Virus record (IMG/VR): IMGVR_UViG_3300021962_000846
Span: 1 to 20,072 of that record
DNA: 20,072 bases
Reading direction: 5' to 3' (one strand)
DNA from: a virus
Shown here: piece by piece, positions 1 to 7,334 of the stretch
Numbering within the stretch: the first letter of the stretch is position 1
Layout: the number at the start of each line of letters is the position of its first letter
Made by a program: the position numbers and the translations under genes
The notes under the pieces: generated by a model
What the model was told of the DNA's origin: nothing
What the model saw: the letters and a program-made list of their open reading frames with translations, nothing else
Databases searched by the model: none

Positions 1-92
1 TTAGACAAAATATGATTAGTGTTCAGGAGCAATATGCTCAGAAAGCTAGTATTTCTACTGAGTTAAAATATAGAGCAGATTTATTCGTATGA
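1..92 (+). CDS. C-terminus of head-tail connector protein (partial)
   Basis: An open frame runs in from the left edge (first full codon at 3) and stops with TGA at 90-92. About 29 residues are visible, ending in a short helical stretch (ISVQEQYAQKAS...RADLFV). The next gene's ATG at 89 overlaps this stop (ATGA), so the two are probably translationally coupled. The position directly before a head-tail adaptor suggests a gp6/gp15-type DNA-packaging connector, but this is inferred from gene order only; the visible residues carry no diagnostic motif. Confidence 0.5.
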   Translation, partial: RQNMISVQEQYAQKASISTELKYRADLFV

Positions 93-415
93 TAAATTTT
101 GGAAAATACGACCAGAAGGTTGAGTTTGTAACTTATTTCCCAGTATCAGACGGAGCTGGAGGAACTGTTGTATCAGCAGGAACGTCTTTGGCTACGTTTG
201 CATCTGTAAAGCAAACTAATGGGAAGAGTGACAATGAATCTGGAGAAATGGTATTACCAAACACATATACTGTAGCAATTCAGTATCGAGTTTCTTTTAT
301 CCCGAGCGAGAATTACCAGATATATTATCGCAACCGATATTACAAAATTATTGGTGTTCAACTAGACGATCAGAGAATGCACAAAGAATACATAATTCAA
401 ATGGTAGGAGTATAA
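89..415 (+). CDS. Head-tail adaptor (SPP1 gp16 / HK97 gp9-like head closure)
   Basis: The 108-aa protein has the length and pattern of the Phage_H_T_join family. It opens with a short N-terminal beta strand (GKYDQKVEFVTY), then a D-GAGG turn, a strand ending in ASVKQ and a C-terminal beta hairpin (YRNRYYKIIGVQ ... EYIIQMVGV). Such proteins close the head after DNA packaging and form the docking surface for the tail. It sits between the connector end and a gp10-like neck gene, the standard order in siphoviruses. The ATG overlaps the upstream stop (ATGA), and its own stop overlaps the next ATG (TAATG). The family call rests on pattern, size and order. Confidence 0.75.
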   Translation: MINFGKYDQKVEFVTYFPVSDGAGGTVVSAGTSLATFASVKQTNGKSDNESGEMVLPNTYTVAIQYRVSFIPSENYQIYYRNRYYKIIGVQLDDQRMHKEYIIQMVGV

Positions 416-879
416 TGGCAGTAACTTTTAAAGGATTAGATGAGGCTTTGGCTTATGTCAAACAAAAAGAAAATGCAATGATTGAAGCTGTGAAGGATGT
501 TTTAGCTAATACAGCATCAGATGTAGAAAGACAAGCAATTGCATCCGCTCCAAGTCAATGGGAAGGAATTCCGTTAAATATTAAGCAAAAAATTGATAAA
601 AAATCTTTTAACAATGGATTACTCTGGAAAGTCGGTTTGGATGTCCCAAGTACTGGTGAACAATTTGAGGCCTGGATGGAATTTGGTACTGGTTTAAGTG
701 CTAGAGAAATTTTATCAAATCCACAATATTCTCAAGAGGTTAGAACTCTTGCTAGAACATATTACAGAAATGGTCAAGGCCGTATTATTGGTCAACCTTA
801 CTTAATGCCAGCATTTTTTAGGAATACAGATAATTTAGTAACTGAAATGGTAAGTGAAATAAATAAGGTTTTAAAATGA
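415..879 (+). CDS. HK97 gp10-like neck/tail completion protein
   Basis: The 154-aa protein shows the usual features of the HK97-gp10_like family. An N-terminal helix (GLDEALAYVKQKENAMIEAVKDVLANTASDVERQA, roughly residues 8-43) is followed by APS, a central EFGTG motif near residue 89, and a C-terminal GQPYLMPAF segment before a final helix. The family acts at the head-tail joint or in tail completion. The start ATG overlaps the preceding stop as TAATG, and the end overlaps the next gene as ATGA at 876. Nothing is odd about length or composition. Confidence 0.8.
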   Translation: MAVTFKGLDEALAYVKQKENAMIEAVKDVLANTASDVERQAIASAPSQWEGIPLNIKQKIDKKSFNNGLLWKVGLDVPSTGEQFEAWMEFGTGLSAREILSNPQYSQEVRTLARTYYRNGQGRIIGQPYLMPAFFRNTDNLVTEMVSEINKVLK

Positions 880-1325
880 GAGATATAGCTACTGATATAC
901 GCGTTGCTATAATAAACGCAATTTCGCCTTTAACTCTTAGCGGAGTTACTTTGCCAGTTTATGATTCCGAGTTACCGCCTACAATTAATCCTGCTAATTA
1001 TCAGAATTCAGCTGCATATGTTTTAATTACCGATCAGAATGAAACGGAAACAACTAACAATGATTGCACAATTAGGCAGAACGCAACTTTTCAGATAAGC
1101 ATTATAACAAAGTTTCCACAAGGTAGTGGAGGCAAGAAATTATCTGAGAATATTTCAAATGCTATTCAGCAAAAAATGAATTTGACCGATATTGTTTTGC
1201 CAATCGATTTACAAGCTATTAACATCCGCAAAAACTTTTCTCGAGTTCAAATTGAGCAAGGATCTAGTCAAATAGCTTACCAAAAAATATTATCCTATAC
1301 CTTAGATATTTTCTTCGTATCTTGA
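876..1325 (+). CDS. Tail terminator / tail completion protein
   Basis: This 149-aa protein fits the tail-terminator slot (SPP1 gp17 / DUF3168-type). It has an N-terminal helix (DIATDIRVAIINAI), a segment with VYDSELPP, an AYVLITDQ strand, an alternating strand (ATFQISIITKF), a helix (KKLSENISNAIQQKM) and a C-terminal strand reading YTLDIFFV. This alpha/beta order is typical of proteins that cap the tail tube and set the joint to the head. Gene order (after gp10-like, before the major tail protein) supports the call; residue-level similarity is weak, so this is mainly a fold and context assignment. It starts by ATGA overlap at 876. Confidence 0.6.
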   Translation: MRDIATDIRVAIINAISPLTLSGVTLPVYDSELPPTINPANYQNSAAYVLITDQNETETTNNDCTIRQNATFQISIITKFPQGSGGKKLSENISNAIQQKMNLTDIVLPIDLQAINIRKNFSRVQIEQGSSQIAYQKILSYTLDIFFVS

Positions 1326-1349
1326 TAATTAAAATTTTATGTATATTTG
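1321..1349 (+). promoter_or_regulatory. Putative Bacteroidota-type promoter for the major tail protein
   Basis: The gap before the major tail gene contains TATATTTG at 1342-1349, an exact match to the Bacteroidota -7 box TAnnTTTG. CTTG at 1321-1324 is near the -33 TTTG box, with a 17-nt spacer (about 19 is usual). Transcription would start about 10 nt before the ATG at 1366. This is one of the few true intergenic gaps in the structural module, and the product is needed in high copy number. Confidence 0.45.
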
Positions 1350-1365
1350 TTAAAACGAATAAGCA

Positions 1366-1782
1366 ATGGCAACATATCAATTAGGCAACTTCTTTACATT
1401 CGAGTGGAATTCTCTTCCAGTCGTTTGCAAAACTTCCGCTTCTGTTTCTATTTCAAATGAATCCGTAACAGTTAGAAACGATTGCACGGGCGATTATGGA
1501 GTAAGACTTGAAGGTGGAGACAAATCAGGATCTTTCTCTTTCTCTGGAGACCTAGATTTTGCATCTACTGGAGTATCTAACCTTTCAGCTTTTGACTTGA
1601 TGGAAGACATCGGTAAAGTATTTGAATTGGTTTTTGGAGGTACTGAATCAGGTGACAAAATCATTACTGTGGACGCTCAGTTAAACTCTGTTGAGATTAC
1701 AGCTGAAAGAAACTCTCAAGTTTCATTCTCTGGTACTTTCGACTTTGCTGGAGCACCAGTTATCAGCGTAATACCAACCTAA
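1366..1782 (+). CDS. Major tail tube protein
   Basis: The 138-aa protein is rich in alternating Ser/Thr/hydrophobic beta strands (SVSISNESVTV, GSFSFSGDLDF, VSFSGTFDF) and ends in a small loop with GAPVISVIPT. This is the usual make-up of siphovirus tail tube proteins of the TP901-1 (Phage_tail_2) type, which stack as hexameric rings around the tape measure. It lies between the tail terminator and the tail chaperones. The start lies in an A-rich leader (GAATAAGCA) with no Shine-Dalgarno, as expected for Bacteroidota, and a promoter-like box lies just upstream. The role is well supported by fold pattern and order. Confidence 0.8.
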   Translation: MATYQLGNFFTFEWNSLPVVCKTSASVSISNESVTVRNDCTGDYGVRLEGGDKSGSFSFSGDLDFASTGVSNLSAFDLMEDIGKVFELVFGGTESGDKIITVDAQLNSVEITAERNSQVSFSGTFDFAGAPVISVIPT

Positions 1783-1791
1783 ACAAAATAT

Positions 1792-2121
1792 ATGGCTAAG
1801 TACCATTCAGCTCCTTTTAAAGAAGGGGAGATTTTCTTTTATCCAAATTTGGGCGCTTTGGCGAACTTTGAGGATTTTACAGGGCAAGGAATTGCACAAG
1901 CATTTAGCGGAAAATCAATACCTAAACTAGATGATATTTATGCTTTATTACATGAATGCCACAAAGTTGCTTGTATTCGCAAATCAACTCAGCCAGTAGA
2001 AATTAACGAATTAAAAATTTGGATTGATGGTAGAGAAGTAATGAAACTTTTCAATGAAGTTTTAGCTGACCTTTTATTGGAACTTGGCATTGGCAATCCT
2101 ACTGAAGAAAAAAAAAGGTAA
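1792..2121 (+). CDS. Tail assembly chaperone (gpG-like, pre-frameshift product)
   Basis: The 109-aa protein occupies the gpG slot between the major tail protein and the tape measure. It is mostly helical after residue 25, with an acidic and Lys-rich end (GNPTEEKKR). The gene stops with TAA at 2119-2121 just after a run of nine A residues (2108-2116). In lambda-like phages gpG and the frameshifted gpGT bind the tape measure before tube assembly. Here the second frame begins exactly at the A run, so most ribosomes should make this short form and a minority the extended one. The chaperone role is inferred from position and from the frameshift architecture. Confidence 0.75.
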   Translation: MAKYHSAPFKEGEIFFYPNLGALANFEDFTGQGIAQAFSGKSIPKLDDIYALLHECHKVACIRKSTQPVEINELKIWIDGREVMKLFNEVLADLLLELGIGNPTEEKKR

Positions 2122-2474
2122 GTGAGGAAGAGCAGACAACTGCTCGCGAATATTTGATGCTGCTTGTAGGACGTACTAAAGTGCCCTATGAGCAGCTTTT
2201 TTCTTTAAACATAAAAGAGATTAACGCTTTGCTTAAAGGGCACGAGATTGATTATAAAGATCTAGTAGAAAGTCTTAGAGTACACGCTTTAATTGGATTG
2301 CAACCTCATTTAAAGAAAGGAGCAAATTTAATTCCATCTAAAATTTGGCCTTTGCCTTGGGATAATATTGTTAAACCATTGGAGTCAACTCATGAAGACT
2401 TTGCTAAAGCAAAGAAATTGTTGGAAATTGCAAGTAAACTAGAAAGAAATGTCAAATCCAAGAATAGAAGTTGA
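2106..2474 (+). CDS. gpT-like extension of tail chaperone, expressed by -1 frameshift
   Basis: This frame is open from 2106, directly after a TGA at 2103-2105, and runs to TGA at 2472-2474. It has no well-placed start of its own; the first candidates are TTG 2154 and ATG 2157, with no leader. A -1 slip on A-AAA-AAA (2109-2115) would join residue 108 of the upstream protein to AAG at 2115 and give a fusion of about 227 aa. The extension is helical and polar (VPYEQLFSLNIKEINALLKG, ending in KAKKLLEIASKLERN), as usual for gpT domains. It overlaps the tape measure start at 2449 by 26 nt. The slip is inferred from sequence and not shown. Confidence 0.75.
   Translation, partial: RKKKVSEEEQTTAREYLMLLVGRTKVPYEQLFSLNIKEINALLKGHEIDYKDLVESLRVHALIGLQPHLKKGANLIPSKIWPLPWDNIVKPLESTHEDFAKAKKLLEIASKLERNVKSKNRS
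2108..2145 (+). other. Programmed -1 ribosomal frameshift site with downstream hairpin
   Basis: Nine A residues (2108-2116) provide the slippery heptamer A-AAA-AAA in the zero frame at 2109-2115. A perfect 6-bp hairpin follows, GAGCAG (2130-2135) / CTGCTC (2140-2145), with an ACAA loop starting 14 nt after the slip site. The -1 frame is blocked by TGA at 2103-2105, just before the slip, and the zero frame stops at 2119-2121. This pinched window is the typical layout of G/GT tail chaperone frameshifting. The 14-nt spacing is longer than usual, so the hairpin's stimulatory role is less sure than the slip site. Confidence 0.75.
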
Positions 2475-4260
2475 CTTTGCAGTAAATGTTGCTGGCGTAG
2501 CAAGTGGAGTTAACACAGCCACATCGCAACTTGATAAATTAGGAAAAGCAGCTCAAACTACCGCCCCTAAAGTTGAGCAATTAGGAAAAGCTACTAGCCG
2601 ATATAATGGTATAGGTATTGACTTTGCTAGAGTAATTCAAGATGCTCCATTTGGTATAATTGGTGTTGGTAACAACATACAACAATTGGCCCAATCATTT
2701 TCAAGTTTAGGTAATGCTGGAGATTCAAATCTGTCAAAACTAAAAACAGCATTTGGTGCAATTTTTAGCTCAGGAAATCTTTTAGTTTTAGCTGTATCAG
2801 CTATAACTGCGGCGTGGACTTATTACGAAAAAAATGCTACAAAAGCTGAAAGTATTACTGATAAAACAAGTGAAGCTTTTAAAGAACTAAGCAACCAAAT
2901 TGAAAAAACTGCTACAACTTTAGGTACATTAGAATTTGTTGGTAAAATTGTAGAAGACCAGATTTTATTAAATAGGTCAACAGGTGAAACGACAAATATT
3001 TTTAGGGATTTTGGAAAAGCTACGCAAGAAGCATTTGAAAAATTAAATCCTGATCAATTATCAGCAATAAAGAAAACATTTGAAGAATTAGCTGGAGTTC
3101 AGATACAAAAACTTGGAAACCAATTAGGTTTCAATAGAAAACAAGTATTAGAATTTGTTGCTTCATTAAATAATAATCAAGCTGCATTTGAGAAATTAGA
3201 TCCAAATATTAGGGATTCAGTTCAATCATATAATAATCTTCAAGGTAAAGTAAAAATAGCAACTGAACAATTAGATTTTTTTAACACTAAAACTGAGAAA
3301 GTAAAAGGACAGACTGCATTAGAAAAATATTCTCAAACTTGGGATGATTTTAATTTAGGACAAGAAACTGCGAGGGAGTTACAGGAGAAATTAACAGTTA
3401 GCTCTGAAGAGTACGAAAAACAAATTATAAAAGTATTAAAAACAAGCAAACAACCATTTGAACCAATTATAACTGGTGATAATGCATGGGATCAATATAC
3501 ATTTTCAGTTTATCAGCTTGAAAAAGCTTCTTTTGAAGCAAATAAAGAAATTACCAAAACATCTCAAAATGCCTTAGAGTTTGGCGAAAGAATAAAAGGA
3601 CTTGAAGGAAAAGAAATTAAAATAAAAACAACAATTGAAGGTTTTGAGGATGAAAAAGCTGGTAAAGCTCCTTTTCAGATATTTCTTGATGATGTAGCAT
3701 TTCAACTTGATAAATTACCAAGCTTGCAAGAAAGAATTGCAAATTTCGCAAAGGCTACAAATGACCTGATAAAAGGCAATGTTACAGATGCTTTTGTTGA
3801 TTTAGGTTACACAATTGGAGAAACTTTAGCGACTGGAGGTAATCTTTTAACAGCCATTGGTGGATCTTTACTAAAATCATTTGGAAGATTCTTAGGTCAA
3901 TTTGGACAGCAGTTAATTGCTTATGGTGTTGCAGCTTCAGCATTTGGAAAGGTAAGTGCTGCTCTAGCAAATCCAGCTACTGCAATTATTGCCGCTCCTT
4001 TAGCCATTGCGGCTGGTATTGCCTTAACTGCAATCGCTGGAGCAATTGGAAGTATAGGTAAGAAAGGCCCAGGTGGTGGAGGTGGAGGCGGAGGAGCAGG
4101 TGCTGGTGGAGGTTCTGCTGCTGCTGGAACTTCTTTTGCAGGAGGTGGACAAGGTGGTTTATTTCAGCAGAATAGAGACTTAAACGGAGAGTTAGTAGTT
4201 CGTGGCCAAGACTTGGTTTATGTATTCTCACAAGCTAATAACAAGATAAATAAAGGATAA
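2449..4260 (+). CDS. Tail tape measure protein
   Basis: This 603-aa protein sets tail length and sits inside the tail tube. It shows the motif FARVIQDAPFGIIGVGNN (about residues 59-76), which I recognise from Bacteroidota phage tape measures. A hydrophobic segment follows near residues 105-126 (LLVLAVSAITAAWTYY). The centre is a long helical Lys/Glu-rich stretch. A second hydrophobic region (about 490-535, Ala/Ile-rich) precedes a Gly-rich linker near 540-560, and the end reads GQDLVYVFSQANN. At about 1.5 angstrom per residue it implies a tail of roughly 90 nm. It starts within the end of the chaperone extension and overlaps the next gene as TAATG. Confidence 0.9.
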   Translation: MSNPRIEVDFAVNVAGVASGVNTATSQLDKLGKAAQTTAPKVEQLGKATSRYNGIGIDFARVIQDAPFGIIGVGNNIQQLAQSFSSLGNAGDSNLSKLKTAFGAIFSSGNLLVLAVSAITAAWTYYEKNATKAESITDKTSEAFKELSNQIEKTATTLGTLEFVGKIVEDQILLNRSTGETTNIFRDFGKATQEAFEKLNPDQLSAIKKTFEELAGVQIQKLGNQLGFNRKQVLEFVASLNNNQAAFEKLDPNIRDSVQSYNNLQGKVKIATEQLDFFNTKTEKVKGQTALEKYSQTWDDFNLGQETARELQEKLTVSSEEYEKQIIKVLKTSKQPFEPIITGDNAWDQYTFSVYQLEKASFEANKEITKTSQNALEFGERIKGLEGKEIKIKTTIEGFEDEKAGKAPFQIFLDDVAFQLDKLPSLQERIANFAKATNDLIKGNVTDAFVDLGYTIGETLATGGNLLTAIGGSLLKSFGRFLGQFGQQLIAYGVAASAFGKVSAALANPATAIIAAPLAIAAGIALTAIAGAIGSIGKKGPGGGGGGGGAGAGGGSAAAGTSFAGGGQGGLFQQNRDLNGELVVRGQDLVYVFSQANNKINKG

Positions 4261-7200
4261 TGGCAGACTACAGATTTCAAGCAGCAGTACGAGAAGGACT
4301 TGGAACAATTACAGTAAATGGAGTTGCTCCTGTTCAATTTTATACTGAAGGAGATATTCTTACCATTGAAGTTGTTCCAAGCTCTGGATTTCATACTGCA
4401 TTGTGGTACACCAATCCAGGAAATACTTTCTTATCCTCTTCGCTTTCGTTTAATTTTACGATGCCAGCTGAAGATACAAAAATGTATGTTGTGTTAACTG
4501 GTCAAAACGTACCAGTAAACGATTACGGATTGAAATATCAGGGGGGGTATGCTACGAATTACGGCGGTAATGCTTGGGATTTGCAGATACAAAAACAAGG
4601 CTATTCTGGAGCCGTTACGCCTCTCCAAATTAACGACATAACTTACAACTGGGGTAATACTGGAAACGATCCCATAGAGACAATTATAGGCTCTTCTGTG
4701 GATTTTACAATCGCTGGAGAGACTGGAGATTTCAACGAGTTCCTAGTTGGAGGTAACCGTACTTGGAAAGTAGTTTTATCTCAGGTAAGTCCAAATAATG
4801 ACATTACAGATTTTAATTTATACCAAGTAGGATTTACTTTAAATTTTAGAAGTATTGCCTTTGGTAATGGAAAATTTGTTGCGGTTGATTTAACAAAATC
4901 TTACACCTCACTTGATGGAATAACTTGGACAAATACGGCAACCTTACCTTTTGGACAAGCTTTTAACGATGTAACTTTTGGAAATGGTCAATTTGTTGCG
5001 GTTGGATGGTCAATTGTTGGTACAACTGTCGGTCATGCATTTACCTCTCCAGATGGAATAACTTGGACTAGTAGAACGGTAGCCTCTAATCAAAGATGGG
5101 AGAGAGTAAGGTTTGGAAATGGACTTTACGTTGCGGTGGCAAACTATGAAAACTCTGGAGATACTGATTTAGTAATGTATTCTAGTGATGGAATTACTTG
5201 GACATCAACTACTATTATTTCAAGAAATTATACTGGAGTCGCTTATGGTAATGGTTTATGGGTTGCCGTAGCAAATACAATTGGAGCATCAACTAATCTT
5301 GCATCCTATTCTTATGATGGAATTACTTGGAATACAGTTGCTAGTAGTGGTTTTGGATCAGCTAATTTAATTTTTGCAGATGGTAAATTTACAAACGGAT
5401 CAGCATATAGCTCAGATGGTATAAACTGGTCTTTCTCTAGTGGTGGATTTGCTTTCCAAGGTTTAGCGTATGGTAATGGATATTTTGTTGGCGTTCGAAC
5501 TAATATTAACAATCTGTATTATTCAAGCGATGCTATTACCTGGTTAAACTTGCCAAATATTTTAGATAATGATGGATTTTATACTTTTGCTTTTGGCAAT
5601 AATTTATTTGTTGGTGGATCTCAAAATAGCAGCTCAATTGTCTGTAATTTTACATCGTTAATAACTTTCTTTACTGGCTTTATTGCGCCTGATTTTATTA
5701 CTAGTCCATATTCTAGCGGTAATAAGCTATTTGAATTTACTGCAATTGATGGCTTAAAAGGATTGGACTCAATTAGATCAGATTTTGCAACGTGGCCAGA
5801 TCCACGAACTGAAGCTCTTTCCGCAATTGTTGGAGCTTTAAATCAGAGCTTTGTGGACAAGAGAAATACTTTTGTAGGTGTTAACATCCACGAGACAAGG
5901 ATGGACGATAGTATTTCGCCATTCAGACAATTTAACGTCCCTCCAAACGCTATTTTTACCGATGGTGAAAGTGCTAAATTTACCAACGGAGTAAGGATAG
6001 AAAATGAGCAGTTGTATTTAAAGGAAACAATTGAGCGGATGGTAAATCCTTTCTTAGCAAGAGTTTTCTTGTGGAAAGATACCTTTTACGTTATCCGCCT
6101 AAATGAGTACAACCAATTAACTTATCAGGCCTTTACCTTTGATCCAAATCAGTCTCTTTTATTGAGCGAAACCATTGTAAATGGAGACGATATAAATGCG
6201 GATATCAACCGACCAGAGGAGACTGCTAGAAGAGTATTTACAGAGTTTAACGCTTTCCTAAATCTTGGAGTTTTAGATAGAGATTCGCAAGGCGGAGTTT
6301 TCGATGCCAAGTTTCTAAGTACTGAATGGAATTTAAATAGCGTTTCATCTCCTTATCCAAATACTTACCAGCTTTTGCTTTGGGGTTATCACAAGGCAAT
6401 TCCTAGTTTGCAACCATTTGGACAACCAAGTAATAATCCAGCTCTTGTGCAGTACGTCTCAGATTCTAGCGGAGAATATGTACAAATTTGGTCAACTACC
6501 ACAACGGCTGGAGTAAGTGATCCTAATATTAGCTACATATTTGCTAATACGAATAGTACCGGAGGGGCAATTACAATCGCTCAAGAAAATGCTAACACTA
6601 TTTCTCTAACTTTTGAGTATATGGTGGAAAGAATCGCACCAGCTTTTGCAGTTTCTCCACCAGGTGGAACTCATTCAGTTGGGTTGATGCTAAAGGTTGG
6701 GAATCAGTATTTATTTAGAGATACATCTACGACATTTGCTTGGACTCCTACTGTTACAGTAATGCAGTTTGCGGTAACTACTGGTAGCGTTTGGAATAGC
6801 ATTGCAATTAATAACGTAATTGTTCCAGTAGATGGCGAGGTGGAGATTAGACTTTATCAGCTGATTTGCAACGGCGGAACGGCAAACAGATATAGTATCC
6901 GATACGATAACATTTCGCTAAAGATTGAAAAAACTGCTGGATTATCGCTTTCTAAGTTAGGAGTAAAGGCACTTACCGGATCTCCTTATGCCAACATACA
7001 TCCAGATTACAATACCTACATTGGAGATGCAATTACGAGTAACTCAGCATCGGCTATGCAGTTGCTTACTGCTGGCAATCCAGTTACTGAAGAGTGGAGC
7101 AGAGATGGAGTAGAAGCTTTACCTTTGTTGGATATAATTGTGCAAGAGTTGGCTAACTTAAAAGGGCGAACTAATTACAGAGTTTTAGCAACTTTGGAAA

Positions 7201-7334
7201 GAAGAGAGATTGAGCCGTGGAGATCGTTTTTGTTTAACGGACGATATTGGGCATTGGTAAGTTATCAGCTAAATTGCAGAACGGGAACGGCACAGATTGA
7301 ACTTTACGATTTAGGAATTGAACCAACGACATAA
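4260..7334 (+). CDS. Large tail-tip protein with inserted beta-propeller
   Basis: The 1024-aa protein follows the tape measure, the slot of distal tail and baseplate hub proteins. The N-terminus (about 1-80) looks like a divergent InlB B-repeat (VVPSSGFHTALW). Residues about 195-467 hold a repeat with F/YGNGxFVAV strands (seven, some degenerate) and S-DGITW turns at residues 219, 265, 310, 353, 386 and 424, spaced 33-46 residues apart, the pattern of a six- or seven-bladed propeller. Residues about 490-720 (GVNIHETRMDD ... VNPFLARVFLWKDTFYVIRL) resemble the conserved tip core. Residues about 770-890 look like a beta-sandwich, possibly carbohydrate binding. The role in host recognition is inferred from position and domain types. 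It abuts the fibre gene with no gap. Confidence 0.75.
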   Translation: MADYRFQAAVREGLGTITVNGVAPVQFYTEGDILTIEVVPSSGFHTALWYTNPGNTFLSSSLSFNFTMPAEDTKMYVVLTGQNVPVNDYGLKYQGGYATNYGGNAWDLQIQKQGYSGAVTPLQINDITYNWGNTGNDPIETIIGSSVDFTIAGETGDFNEFLVGGNRTWKVVLSQVSPNNDITDFNLYQVGFTLNFRSIAFGNGKFVAVDLTKSYTSLDGITWTNTATLPFGQAFNDVTFGNGQFVAVGWSIVGTTVGHAFTSPDGITWTSRTVASNQRWERVRFGNGLYVAVANYENSGDTDLVMYSSDGITWTSTTIISRNYTGVAYGNGLWVAVANTIGASTNLASYSYDGITWNTVASSGFGSANLIFADGKFTNGSAYSSDGINWSFSSGGFAFQGLAYGNGYFVGVRTNINNLYYSSDAITWLNLPNILDNDGFYTFAFGNNLFVGGSQNSSSIVCNFTSLITFFTGFIAPDFITSPYSSGNKLFEFTAIDGLKGLDSIRSDFATWPDPRTEALSAIVGALNQSFVDKRNTFVGVNIHETRMDDSISPFRQFNVPPNAIFTDGESAKFTNGVRIENEQLYLKETIERMVNPFLARVFLWKDTFYVIRLNEYNQLTYQAFTFDPNQSLLLSETIVNGDDINADINRPEETARRVFTEFNAFLNLGVLDRDSQGGVFDAKFLSTEWNLNSVSSPYPNTYQLLLWGYHKAIPSLQPFGQPSNNPALVQYVSDSSGEYVQIWSTTTTAGVSDPNISYIFANTNSTGGAITIAQENANTISLTFEYMVERIAPAFAVSPPGGTHSVGLMLKVGNQYLFRDTSTTFAWTPTVTVMQFAVTTGSVWNSIAINNVIVPVDGEVEIRLYQLICNGGTANRYSIRYDNISLKIEKTAGLSLSKLGVKALTGSPYANIHPDYNTYIGDAITSNSASAMQLLTAGNPVTEEWSRDGVEALPLLDIIVQELANLKGRTNYRVLATLERREIEPWRSFLFNGRYWALVSYQLNCRTGTAQIELYDLGIEPTT

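Noticed and set aside
3782-4231. Minus-strand frames within the tape measure gene
   Set aside because: Leu/Gln/His-rich shadow translations of Ala/Gly-rich coding sequence; no independent signals.
4551-4557. Run of seven G in the tail-tip gene as a fifth motif copy
   Set aside because: Lacks the leading TA and the second G run; kept only as support for strand bias.
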